This document shows, one piece after another, positions 6,376 through 12,933 of a stretch of DNA of 26,299 nucleotides. A model generated the notes under the pieces. That model saw nothing but the letters and a program-made list of their open reading frames with translations, did not search any database and had not been told where the DNA came from. The translations under genes were made by a program, and so were the position numbers. Location of the stretch: NCBI GenBank assembly GCA_000432995.1, contig HF972661.1, positions 854 through 27,152 of the forward strand, written 5' to 3'. Source of the DNA: Clostridium sp. CAG:1013. Its GTDB lineage: Bacteria > Bacillota > Clostridia > Oscillospirales > Acutalibacteraceae. Numbering within the stretch: the stretch's first letter is position 1; the number at the start of each line of letters is the position of its first letter.

Positions 6376-7353
6376 TTATCTGCCGGCTCCGCCGCCACGG
6401 CTGCCGCCTCCACCATGGAAGCCACCGCCGCCTCCGCGGAATCCTCCGCCGCCGAAGCCGCCGCCTCCACCACCGTGGAAACCGCCAAACCCGCCGAATC
6501 CTCCTCCGCCTCTAGGAGGACGAGGACCGAATCCACCAGGTGGGGGTGGGGGTGGACGCCAACCGCCTCTTCTCCGGCTGTTCCCCAGAAGATTGCCCAG
6601 GAACAAACCGGTCCAGAAGCCGCCGCCACCGCCTCCGCCGCCGGAACGGGGACCGCCGCCACCTCCGCCTATGCCTCGGATGATGGACACCAGCACCAGG
6701 AAGATCACCACGACCACTACGATCCGGATCACAACGCTCAGCACGTTTCCAAACATCCAGCTCAGTCTCTCGCCGAAGCTGGGCTCGTACTCGTAGGAAT
6801 AGTCATAGTCGGGCGTGATATTCCCCGAGTTGTACTCGTCGGAATAGTTGGCATAGTAACTTTCCATCTCGAAAAGAGCTGCGTCAAAAAATTTTTTTGC
6901 CCCGGCGTCGTAATCCTTGGCGGCAAAGTCAGGCTCCAAATACTCGTTGAGCATGTCTTTCAGCTTTGCTCCGTCAAAATAATCCTCGATGCCGTAGCCG
7001 GGCATGGCATAATAGTTGTCCTCGGCAATGGCCATCAGCAACAGCAGGCCATTATTGCGCTCCACCGAACCAATGCCCCAGGAATTGAACAGGGAGTAGG
7101 CGTAGTCGTCAATCTCTTCCCCATCCAGGAAATCCACCGCCACCACCACGATCTGGGCGCCGGTCTCCTCAAACAGCTTCTGGTTCTGTGAGATGATCTC
7201 CTGCTCCGTCTCGTCCGAGAGCACCCCGGCCTCGTCCAGCACATACTGGTTCTCCGGCCGGTCAGGCACCACCGCCAGAGCGGGAATGGTCAAAACCACA
7301 GCCAAGGCCGCTGCCACAGCCAGGGTAAAGACACGTTTCCAGGCGTTCTTCAT
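6376..7353 (-). CDS. TPM-domain membrane protein with Gly-rich tail
   Basis: 325 aa. A signal peptide spans residues 1-28 (RVFTLAVAAALAVVL, then PALA before the mature part). The TPM domain covers about 35-165, with landmarks VLDEAGVLSD, GAQIVVVAVDFLDG, RNNGLLLLMAI and PGYGIEDYFDG; TPM domains of this type face the outside of the cell. A transmembrane helix follows at about 202-226, and then about 95 residues of Gly with Phe, His and Arg, interrupted by a run of six prolines at 267-272. The order signal-TPM-TM-Gly tail is usual for this family (YgcG-like); the tail here is long. ATG 7353 is chosen for AGGAGG 7 nt upstream. It is the last gene of the cluster, 13 nt after the LemA-like gene; LemA and TPM genes often sit together. 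Function is not established; a role in envelope stress or membrane-protein turnover is commonly suggested. Confidence 0.87.
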   Translation of the reverse strand: MKNAWKRVFTLAVAAALAVVLTIPALAVVPDRPENQYVLDEAGVLSDETEQEIISQNQKLFEETGAQIVVVAVDFLDGEEIDDYAYSLFNSWGIGSVERNNGLLLLMAIAEDNYYAMPGYGIEDYFDGAKLKDMLNEYLEPDFAAKDYDAGAKKFFDAALFEMESYYANYSDEYNSGNITPDYDYSYEYEPSFGERLSWMFGNVLSVVIRIVVVVVIFLVLVSIIRGIGGGGGGPRSGGGGGGGGFWTGLFLGNLLGNSRRRGGWRPPPPPPGGFGPRPPRGGGGFGGFGGFHGGGGGGFGGGGFRGGGGGFHGGGGSRGGGAGR

Positions 7354-7366
7354 GGGACGCCTCCTC

Positions 7367-7930
7367 TCATTCATAGTCAAAGGTGGCCAAGGGACTTACC
7401 CCCGCCAGGCCCCGCAGCAGGTTCACCGGGAATTTCTCCAGACGGGCGTTGAATTCCCGGGCGTCGTCGTTGTAGCTGGAACGGTTGATCTTGTCCTGCT
7501 CCGACTCCATCTGAGCAATGAGCTGATCCGGATACTTCTGGTCCGTTTCCTCCAGCTCTGTTTTTTTCAGCTCCTCATACAGTGCCTGAGCCGCGTCGCC
7601 CATGGCTTGGTTGACCTGGGCCTCTTCTTCAAAATTACCGTAGCTGTTCTGGGAAAGCCGCACGTTATAGTCCAGCTCGTCGATCAGCCCCACCAGATTG
7701 GTGTTGACGTCCGTGTACTTCCGAGCCAGGGTAATCAAGTTGTTGGCCGTAGCTTCCCGAACATCGATCCCATCGTAAATAGCGTAGCCGGTATTGTCGT
7801 AATAATAGGAGCCTTCCGCATACTCCCTTAGTTTGGTGAGGGAATTATGCACACCCCAGGGCACTGCCACCAGGATCATCACGACCATGACGCAGGCTCC
7901 TACTAGATTCTTCTTTTTCACTTTTTTCAC
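7367..7930 (-). CDS. LemA family protein
   Basis: 187 aa with a single N-terminal membrane anchor at about 9-25 (NLVGACVMVVMILVAVPW) and a long helical-bundle domain outside. The family fingerprint at the C-terminal side, SSYNDDAREFNARLEKFPVN, matches the YNxxVxxFNxxxxxFP pattern of LemA. Tyr- and Asn-rich helices at 60-110 correspond to the usual VxRRxxLIPNL region but are divergent. The start is GTG 7930 with GGGAGG close upstream; a second GTG three codons later is possible. It lies between the TelA-like and TPM genes on one transcript. The LemA role in bacteria is poorly defined. Confidence 0.82.
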   Translation of the reverse strand: MKKVKKKNLVGACVMVVMILVAVPWGVHNSLTKLREYAEGSYYYDNTGYAIYDGIDVREATANNLITLARKYTDVNTNLVGLIDELDYNVRLSQNSYGNFEEEAQVNQAMGDAAQALYEELKKTELEETDQKYPDQLIAQMESEQDKINRSSYNDDAREFNARLEKFPVNLLRGLAGVSPLATFDYE

Positions 7931-7966
7931 AAGCCTCCCTCACTTCGTTGTGGGACGGTATTCCTC

Positions 7967-9145
7967 TCAGGTGTGAATGTCCAGCAGCTTCTGCTTCAGC
8001 TCTCCCTCCAGCCGGCCGATCTCCGCTTCCGCGGCGCGGCGGCGGGCTCTGCCCTCGTCCTGGATCTTTACCACTTCGTCCAGGGTCTGGATCAGGGACT
8101 GGTTGGTCTGACGCAGGGTCTCCATATCCACCACGCCCCGCTCGCTCTCCCGGGCGGTCTCGATGGTGCTCATCTTCAGCCGCTCGGCGTTCTTGCGCAG
8201 CAGCTCGTTGGTCATGTCGGAGACCTCCCGCTGGGCCTTCACCGCCTGCTCGGAATGGGCCAGACCCAAAGCCAGCACCATCTGGCTCTTCCACAAGGGA
8301 ATGGTGTTCACCAGAGTGGACTGGATCTTGTCCGCCATCAGCTTGTCGTTGTTTTGCACCAGGCGGATCTGGGGAGACATCTGCACACTGACCATCCGGG
8401 TCAGTTCCAGGTCGTGGAGCTTCTTCTCAAAGCTGTCGCACATCTGAGCATAGTCGTTAGCGGCCTGGGCATCCTCCGCCAGACCGGTCTGTTTTGCCTT
8501 GTTCTGCATCTCTACCAGGGTGGTGGCCCGCTCCTTCTGGAGCTTCTTCTTCCCGGCGATGATGTACATGGAAAGCTCTTTGTGATAGGAAAGGTTCATC
8601 TCGTAGAGCTTATCCAGCATGACGATATCTTTCAAAAGCTGCACCTGGTGGGATTCCAGGGCGCCGGCGATCTTATTCACGTTGTGCTCGGCGCTGTCGT
8701 ACCGGGCCTTCATGGCGGTGATCTTATTCCCCGTGTTCTTGAAGAACCCGAAGAAACCCTTTTTCTCCTCTTCCTGGATGTCAAAGCCCTTCAGCTCCAC
8801 CACCAGGCTGGAGATCTGATCGCCCACCTCGCCCAAGTCTTTGGTGCGCACGTTGTTCAAAGTGGTATCGGAGAAGGAAGCGATCTTCTTCTGGGCCGCG
8901 GAACCGTATTGCAGCACCAGGGTGGAATTGGTCAGGTCAATCTTATCGGCGAAATCGTCCACCACTTTCCGCTCCTCCGGGGAAAGGACACTTTCATCCA
9001 ACGCGGAGATGTCGTCCGGTTCTACCTGCTTGGGTGCTTCCGGCTCCTGTCCCAGGGTGAGAGAGGGAGTCTCCACACCCTCAAGCGTCAGGGACGGCGC
9101 CTGGGGCGCCTGCTGTTCCAGGGTCAATTTGATCTCATCTGCCAT
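7967..9145 (-). CDS. TelA/KlaA-like toxic anion resistance protein
   Basis: 392 aa, soluble, almost wholly helical, with coiled-coil segments around 120-230 and 320-385. The core from about 75 (STLVLQYGSAAQKKIASFSD, ...LVVELKGFD, FFGFF, ... LELTRMVSVQMSPQIRLVQ) is typical of the TelA family (B. subtilis YaaN). It was named for tellurite resistance, but its true function is open. The first 40 residues are a disordered tail with repeats KLTLE, PSLTL and PSLTL. ATG 9145 is preceded by AAAGGATGAAGG. It directly follows the XpaC-like gene, the same neighbour as in B. subtilis (xpaC-yaaN). Confidence 0.9.
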   Translation of the reverse strand: MADEIKLTLEQQAPQAPSLTLEGVETPSLTLGQEPEAPKQVEPDDISALDESVLSPEERKVVDDFADKIDLTNSTLVLQYGSAAQKKIASFSDTTLNNVRTKDLGEVGDQISSLVVELKGFDIQEEEKKGFFGFFKNTGNKITAMKARYDSAEHNVNKIAGALESHQVQLLKDIVMLDKLYEMNLSYHKELSMYIIAGKKKLQKERATTLVEMQNKAKQTGLAEDAQAANDYAQMCDSFEKKLHDLELTRMVSVQMSPQIRLVQNNDKLMADKIQSTLVNTIPLWKSQMVLALGLAHSEQAVKAQREVSDMTNELLRKNAERLKMSTIETARESERGVVDMETLRQTNQSLIQTLDEVVKIQDEGRARRRAAEAEIGRLEGELKQKLLDIHT

Positions 9146-9232
9146 ATACCTTCATCCTTTCCTCAATAAAAGCTCTCGCTTCATTCATTTTAGTATGGCC
9201 GTTTTTTCTCAGCGGCCCGCCCTTTTCAGAGC

Positions 9233-10477
9233 TTATTTTCCACTTTCCTTTTTCTCCTCTTCCACAAAACCTTCCTGCTTCAAGAGGGTCTCAAACACGG
9301 TGATATCCGCGGAGATGTCCATGGCCTCCTCGGAGAACAAAGAGTCCAGCTGTTTTTCAAAGGCGTCGGCCACGGTGTGCATCATGCCGGCGATATTGAA
9401 CATGGTGGAGGTGATGTTCTCACCCTTCACCGACTGGCTGGAAAGCCGCTGGTAACTGTTCAGCAGCTTCAGGGTGGTGGGCAGGTAATAATTCATGAAC
9501 TTGCGGATCTGAGGCGCTTTCTCCGGATGATCGGCGATGTAACGGAAAATGTCCGCCGACGCCCGCTCCATCCGGGTGATATCCTCCGAAAGGGCTTCGT
9601 CGGGGATGGCGTCATCCGCCGCCCGGAGCTTTTTCAAATACTCCCGGCCCTCGTCGATGATCTTGTCCACCTCCGGGTTGCCGGTCTGGGATTTCTCCAC
9701 TTTTTCCGGCTGGGGCTTGGGTTCTTCCTTGGGCTTTTCCGGCTCCACGGGGACAAACATCTTCTTGCCCTTGAACAGTGCGCTGGAACCCAAAAACACC
9801 AACACCAGCACCACCAAAAAGATCAAAAAATGCTGAGGCTCATACATGGGAGCAACCATGGCATAGAACAGAGCCACTGCTCCGGTAATGTAAAACTTTG
9901 CCGGACTGCCCGCGCGGACCATCTTCATAGGCACCTGAGGCTGGTTGGGAACAGTCTGCTTGCCTGCATTTCCGCGGGGAGGCTGATAGACCGGCGCTTG
10001 GGGAGGCCGAGTCTGCCGCCCCTGAGGAGGAACGGCCCGCCCTGTCTGTCCTGCTCGGGGAGCCTGCTGGGGCTGCTGAGGTCTCGCCGTCTGCTGCGCC
10101 CGTTGTCCCTGTTGGGGCTGTCCCCCCTGAGCGTAACTGTAATAGTAACCGCTGCCGGTTTTCCCTCCCACATTGGATGGGCCGGTCTGAGGGGGCCGGT
10201 AACCGGTATTTTGAGGGGCTGTCCGCTGCTGAGGCGGCGTCTGGCTGGGAGCCTGCCATGCCGGCGGAGGCGCCTGGTAGGGATGCCCCCCTCTGTTGCC
10301 GCCGCTGGGTCTGGTACCCGTGGAAAAACCTTCCACCACCTGATCCAGCCCTTGAGCGGCTCTATCCAAGCCCTGAGCGATCTTCCCCGCCACAGGGATG
10401 TTAGAGCCTTTTAAAACATGATAAACCTGGGAGGAACGCAGTTCCTCCCGAAGGGGATCGTTTCCTTTTGTTGCCAT
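9233..10477 (-). CDS. XpaC-like membrane protein with Pro/Gln-rich linker
   Basis: 414 aa. Three parts are visible: a 50-residue N-terminal segment (LREELRSSQVYHVLKGSN, then two copies of AQGLD); a low-complexity Pro/Gln/Gly/Arg linker from about 52 to 190; and two closely spaced membrane helices (about 194-211 and 217-236). These are followed by a charged stretch and a helical C-terminal domain of about 266-405 (NPEVDKIIDEGREYLKKL, NYYLPTTLKLLNSYQRL). The C-terminal domain matches the family named after 5-bromo-4-chloroindolyl phosphate hydrolysis in B. subtilis; whether it is an enzyme is doubtful. ATG 10477 has GGAGGAAG 5 nt upstream. It is the first gene of the four-gene transcript, with a promoter at 10536-10565. 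The linker makes it about twice the length of B. subtilis XpaC. Confidence 0.84.
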   Translation of the reverse strand: MATKGNDPLREELRSSQVYHVLKGSNIPVAGKIAQGLDRAAQGLDQVVEGFSTGTRPSGGNRGGHPYQAPPPAWQAPSQTPPQQRTAPQNTGYRPPQTGPSNVGGKTGSGYYYSYAQGGQPQQGQRAQQTARPQQPQQAPRAGQTGRAVPPQGRQTRPPQAPVYQPPRGNAGKQTVPNQPQVPMKMVRAGSPAKFYITGAVALFYAMVAPMYEPQHFLIFLVVLVLVFLGSSALFKGKKMFVPVEPEKPKEEPKPQPEKVEKSQTGNPEVDKIIDEGREYLKKLRAADDAIPDEALSEDITRMERASADIFRYIADHPEKAPQIRKFMNYYLPTTLKLLNSYQRLSSQSVKGENITSTMFNIAGMMHTVADAFEKQLDSLFSEEAMDISADITVFETLLKQEGFVEEEKKESGK

Positions 10478-10535
10478 GGATCTTCCTCCATATCCCGGAA
10501 AAATGCCCAAATTTGCTGGGGCTCCGATTATTATC

Positions 10536-10565
10536 ATTGTACTTTGGATCCCCTGCCGGTGTCAA
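10536..10565 (-). promoter_or_regulatory. Predicted sigma-A promoter of the XpaC-TelA-LemA-TPM cluster
   Basis: On the - strand, TTGACA (10565-10560), an 18-nt spacer, and TACAAT (10541-10536). Transcription would begin near 10529, about 50 nt before the xpaC-like ATG. A clear terminator for the upstream sugar kinase was not found between 10566 and 10614. Confidence 0.75.
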
Positions 10566-10614
10566 CTGGATTCTGGCGGAGAGACCCGGCTTTGCCCCCG
10601 AATTTACAAATCCT

Positions 10615-11547
10615 TTATAAAATGTGGGGATTGCCTACTGCCGGGAATCTGGCCTTCACCTGTTCACCTGTGGCCAGGTCCTCCTGGAATGCGGTGGTGG
10701 CCCCAGCGGCCACACCCCATTTCAGTGCGCCCTCCATGGTGCCGTGGAGCTCCAATCCATACAGGAATCCAGCCACCAGGGAATCTCCCGCTCCCACAGT
10801 GGAGACCGCTCTTCCCCGCACGCCGTGGCAGAACATGCACCGGCCGCTCTCCTCCCGGAGCAGCGCGCCCTTGGCCCCCAGAGAGACCACCACGTTTTTG
10901 GCACCCATGCGCTGAAGCTGCCCGGCGTACTCTTTCACGTCCTGGGCGGTGAGAGGTCCTTCCAGAGAGAAGATCTCCCGCAGTTCCTGGTCATTAGGCT
11001 TGATGAGATAGGGATGATAGGGCAGTGTTGCCAGCAGAGAATCCCCTGCCATGTCCACTACCAACCGAACTCCTGCCCGGCGAGCCGCTTCCAGGATGCG
11101 GGGGAACGCCGTCTCCGGCAAACCTTCCGGCAAGCTACCGGACAGCACCACTACGTCCTCTGACGTGAGCCCGGTCAGCTTTTCCAGCAGCTGGTCCACC
11201 GCTTCCTCCGGGATCCGGGGACCAGTGCCGTTGAGGGCGGTCTCCTCTCCTCCAGCGGTGCGCAGTTTTACGTTGATTCGGGAATTTCCTTCCTCCAGCA
11301 GGACGAAATCGGTCTTACACCCTTCTTTTTCCAGCAGTCGAAGGATCTCCCGTCCGGTAAATCCGGCGGCAATGCCCAGAGCCTTATTCTCCATTCCCAG
11401 GGAAGAGAGAAGCCGGGACACATTCACCCCTTTACCTCCGGGCAGAAAGATCCCCTGGGAATACCATTGGATGGTCCCGGGGGCAAAACTGTCCAGCATG
11501 ATCTGTTGGTCCAAAGCAGGATTGAGCGTCACTGTAATTATCATCAT
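10615..11547 (-). CDS. fruK: PfkB-family sugar-phosphate kinase, 1-phosphofructokinase type
   Basis: Phosphorylates fructose 1-phosphate to fructose 1,6-bisphosphate with ATP (FruK), or tagatose 6-phosphate (LacC) in close relatives. 310 aa, usual length. Landmarks: ITVTLNPALD at the start, GGKGVNVSRLL at 37-47, the GSLP loop at 137-140, KPNDQE, and the anion hole with catalytic base VGAGDSLVAG (Asp255). These fit the 1-phosphofructokinase branch of PfkB. ATG 11547 with AAGGG upstream; a second ATG is the next codon. It has its own promoter and stands alone: no fructose PTS or DeoR-type regulator is in the window, so the exact sugar is uncertain. Confidence 0.85.
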   Translation of the reverse strand: MMIITVTLNPALDQQIMLDSFAPGTIQWYSQGIFLPGGKGVNVSRLLSSLGMENKALGIAAGFTGREILRLLEKEGCKTDFVLLEEGNSRINVKLRTAGGEETALNGTGPRIPEEAVDQLLEKLTGLTSEDVVVLSGSLPEGLPETAFPRILEAARRAGVRLVVDMAGDSLLATLPYHPYLIKPNDQELREIFSLEGPLTAQDVKEYAGQLQRMGAKNVVVSLGAKGALLREESGRCMFCHGVRGRAVSTVGAGDSLVAGFLYGLELHGTMEGALKWGVAAGATTAFQEDLATGEQVKARFPAVGNPHIL

Positions 11548-11577
11548 AGGTTCACACCCTTACAAGATTCTTAAGGT

Positions 11578-11606
11578 ATTCTATCATTTTCAAAAAAGTT
11601 TTTCAA
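11578..11606 (-). promoter_or_regulatory. Predicted sigma-A promoter of the fruK-like gene
   Basis: On the - strand, TTGAAA (11606-11601), a 17-nt spacer, and TAGAAT (11583-11578). Transcription would begin near 11571, giving a short leader of about 24 nt. Confidence 0.7.
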
Positions 11607-11689
11607 TCGCCGGAAAGAGCCTTTCCCGGCTCATTTGGCGCATAGTTTTCCCATTCCGGGCAAATACTACAAAAAGCCTTCGCCGGAAA
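11607..11689. repeat. Repeated TCGCCGGAAA and inverted repeat between divergent genes
   Basis: TCGCCGGAAA occurs at 11607-11616 and again at 11680-11689. The first copy begins an imperfect inverted repeat, GCCGG-AAAG...CTTT-CCCGGC (about 11609-11631). It abuts the fruK-like promoter and lies upstream of the lipoprotein gene. It may be a regulator site; nothing else is visible in the 11548-11737 gap. Confidence 0.35.
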
Positions 11690-11737
11690 TTTTGCAGCGG
11701 CGGACGGCTGAAACTTTCAGGAAAGGAACCTTGCAAC

Positions 11738-12016
11738 ATGCTGAAAAACAAGATGATCGCCTTCGCCCTCTGCGCCTCTTTGGGGATCCTTCTCGCCGGC
11801 TGCGGGGACGAAGTAAAAAATGACGTATCCAGCACCGTTTCCCGTATCGAGAGCGGCATGGAGGAAGCCGGAAGCAAAGTGGGCTCCGCTATGGAATCCA
11901 TGATGGAACCCGACTCCTCCCGCGACATGGAAGAGTCTTCCCGAAAAGAGTCCTCCCGAGAGGAATCCATCCGGGATGAAGAAGCTAGTCCCAATCCCTC
12001 TCCCGAAGCCCGCTGA
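11738..12016 (+). CDS. Small Ser/Glu-rich lipoprotein
   Basis: 92 aa. The N-terminus MLKNKMIAFALCASLGIL plus lipobox LAGC (Cys22) is a clear lipoprotein signal. The mature part is about 70 residues, strongly charged, with ESGMEEAGSKVGSAMESMM as a possible short helix and then a disordered tail built of (E/D)SSR units: DSSRDM, ESSRKE, SSREES. No enzymatic motif. ATG 11738 has AAAGGAA 8-9 nt upstream. It is divergent from the fruK-like gene and ends before a strong terminator. Membrane-anchored at the outer leaflet; the function is unknown. Confidence 0.78.
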   Translation: MLKNKMIAFALCASLGILLAGCGDEVKNDVSSTVSRIESGMEEAGSKVGSAMESMMEPDSSRDMEESSRKESSREESIRDEEASPNPSPEAR

Positions 12017-12069
12017 GTCCAGACCCCTCCTATCCTCAAACCCCGAAAAAAAGGAACTCCCTGTTTGGG

Positions 12070-12118
12070 AAGAGCGCCGCAGAGCTTTGTTTTGCGGCGC
12101 TTTTTTTACGGCGCTCTT
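12070..12118 (+). terminator. Terminator with two alternative hairpins
   Basis: AGCGCCGCA (12073-12081) pairs with TGCGGCGCT (12093-12101), followed by seven T. The same left arm, extended as AAGAGCGCCG (12070-12079), can instead pair with CGGCGCTCTT (12109-12118), followed by more T. The two stems exclude each other. Confidence 0.8.
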
Positions 12119-12135
12119 TTGTGCCTTCCCCGTCC

Positions 12136-12164
12136 TTGCGTCCAGAAAAGGTTTCTGTTATACT
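12136..12164 (+). promoter_or_regulatory. Predicted sigma-A promoter of the HAD-MATE-PHP transcript
   Basis: TTGCGT (12136-12141), a 17-nt spacer, and TATACT (12159-12164). Transcription would begin near 12171, immediately before AAAAGGAGGAGG. Confidence 0.65.
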
Positions 12165-12187
12165 GATTTTTAAAAGGAGGAGGGTTT

Positions 12188-12892
12188 ATGATCCGCTGCT
12201 GCATTTTTGACGCCGACGGCACCCTGTTGGATTCCATGCCCATGTGGCAGGCCATCACCTATGAATACGCCGCCCAAAAGGGTTTGCAGGTTCCGGAAGG
12301 TATTCACCGCACGCTGAACCGTATGAGCCTGGAACAGTGCGCTCAGTATTACCAGTCTTTGGGAGCGGCGGGCACTGTGGAAGAGATCGCTGGAGAGATC
12401 GCCCACTGTGCCTTGGAAAGCTACCGGGACCGGGTAGAGGAAAAACCTCACGCCAAGGCGTTTTTAGAACTGCTGAAAGAAAACCGTGTGCCCATTGCTG
12501 TGGCCACCGCTTCCAACCGGGAAGGAGTCAGGCTGGCTTTGGAGCGTCTGGGGATGCTGTCCTTGGTAGACTGCTTCGCCACCTGCGGAGAAGTGGGCAA
12601 AAGCAAGGAGTATCCCGACATTTTTCTCCACTGCGCCAAAGAACTGGGCGCGGCTCCGGAGGAGAGCGTGGTGTTTGAGGACTCCGCCTACGCTATCCGC
12701 ACTGCCAAAGCCGCAGGTTTTCCCGTGGTGGCCGTGGAGGACGCTGTCTCCACTGACGGGGACGGTGCCGGCGAGACCAAAGAAGGGATCTCTGCCTTGG
12801 CGAACCTGTACTTAAAAGATTACGGAGAGCTGATAGAGCAGCTTTCTCCGGAAGAGGACCTGCCCCAGGGATTGGGAGCCCTGCTGGGATAA
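12188..12892 (+). CDS. HAD-superfamily hydrolase (beta-PGM/Gph-like phosphatase)
   Basis: 234 aa, cytoplasmic. Motif I FDADGTLLDS gives nucleophile Asp8 and general acid Asp10. A helical cap follows, then VATASN (motif II), KSKEYPD with the motif III Lys, and VVFEDSAYAI (motif IV). This is the subfamily IA layout of beta-phosphoglucomutase-like phosphatases. The Asp-Ala-Asp first motif, lacking a clear mutase cap signature, suggests a sugar-phosphate phosphatase. ATG 12188 lies 7 nt after AGGAGGAGG. First gene of a three-gene transcript; 41 nt to the MATE gene with no terminator between. The substrate is unknown. Confidence 0.85.
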   Translation: MIRCCIFDADGTLLDSMPMWQAITYEYAAQKGLQVPEGIHRTLNRMSLEQCAQYYQSLGAAGTVEEIAGEIAHCALESYRDRVEEKPHAKAFLELLKENRVPIAVATASNREGVRLALERLGMLSLVDCFATCGEVGKSKEYPDIFLHCAKELGAAPEESVVFEDSAYAIRTAKAAGFPVVAVEDAVSTDGDGAGETKEGISALANLYLKDYGELIEQLSPEEDLPQGLGALLG

Positions 12893-12933
12893 AAGACATT
12901 TCTTTTTTTGGGAAGTAAGGAGAATCGAAACAT

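Noticed and set aside
6379..6672. Gly-codon-rich DNA as a tandem repeat or CRISPR-like array
   Set aside because: The repetition is at the amino-acid level only; no fixed unit length or spacers.
5753..6796. A proline-rich + strand frame with long Pro runs
   Set aside because: It reads the complement of the Gly codons of the TPM protein tail; no ribosome site or family match.
7973..9169. A 398-codon + strand frame opposite the TelA-like gene
   Set aside because: Antisense shadow; low-complexity Leu/His/Val composition and no supporting start site.
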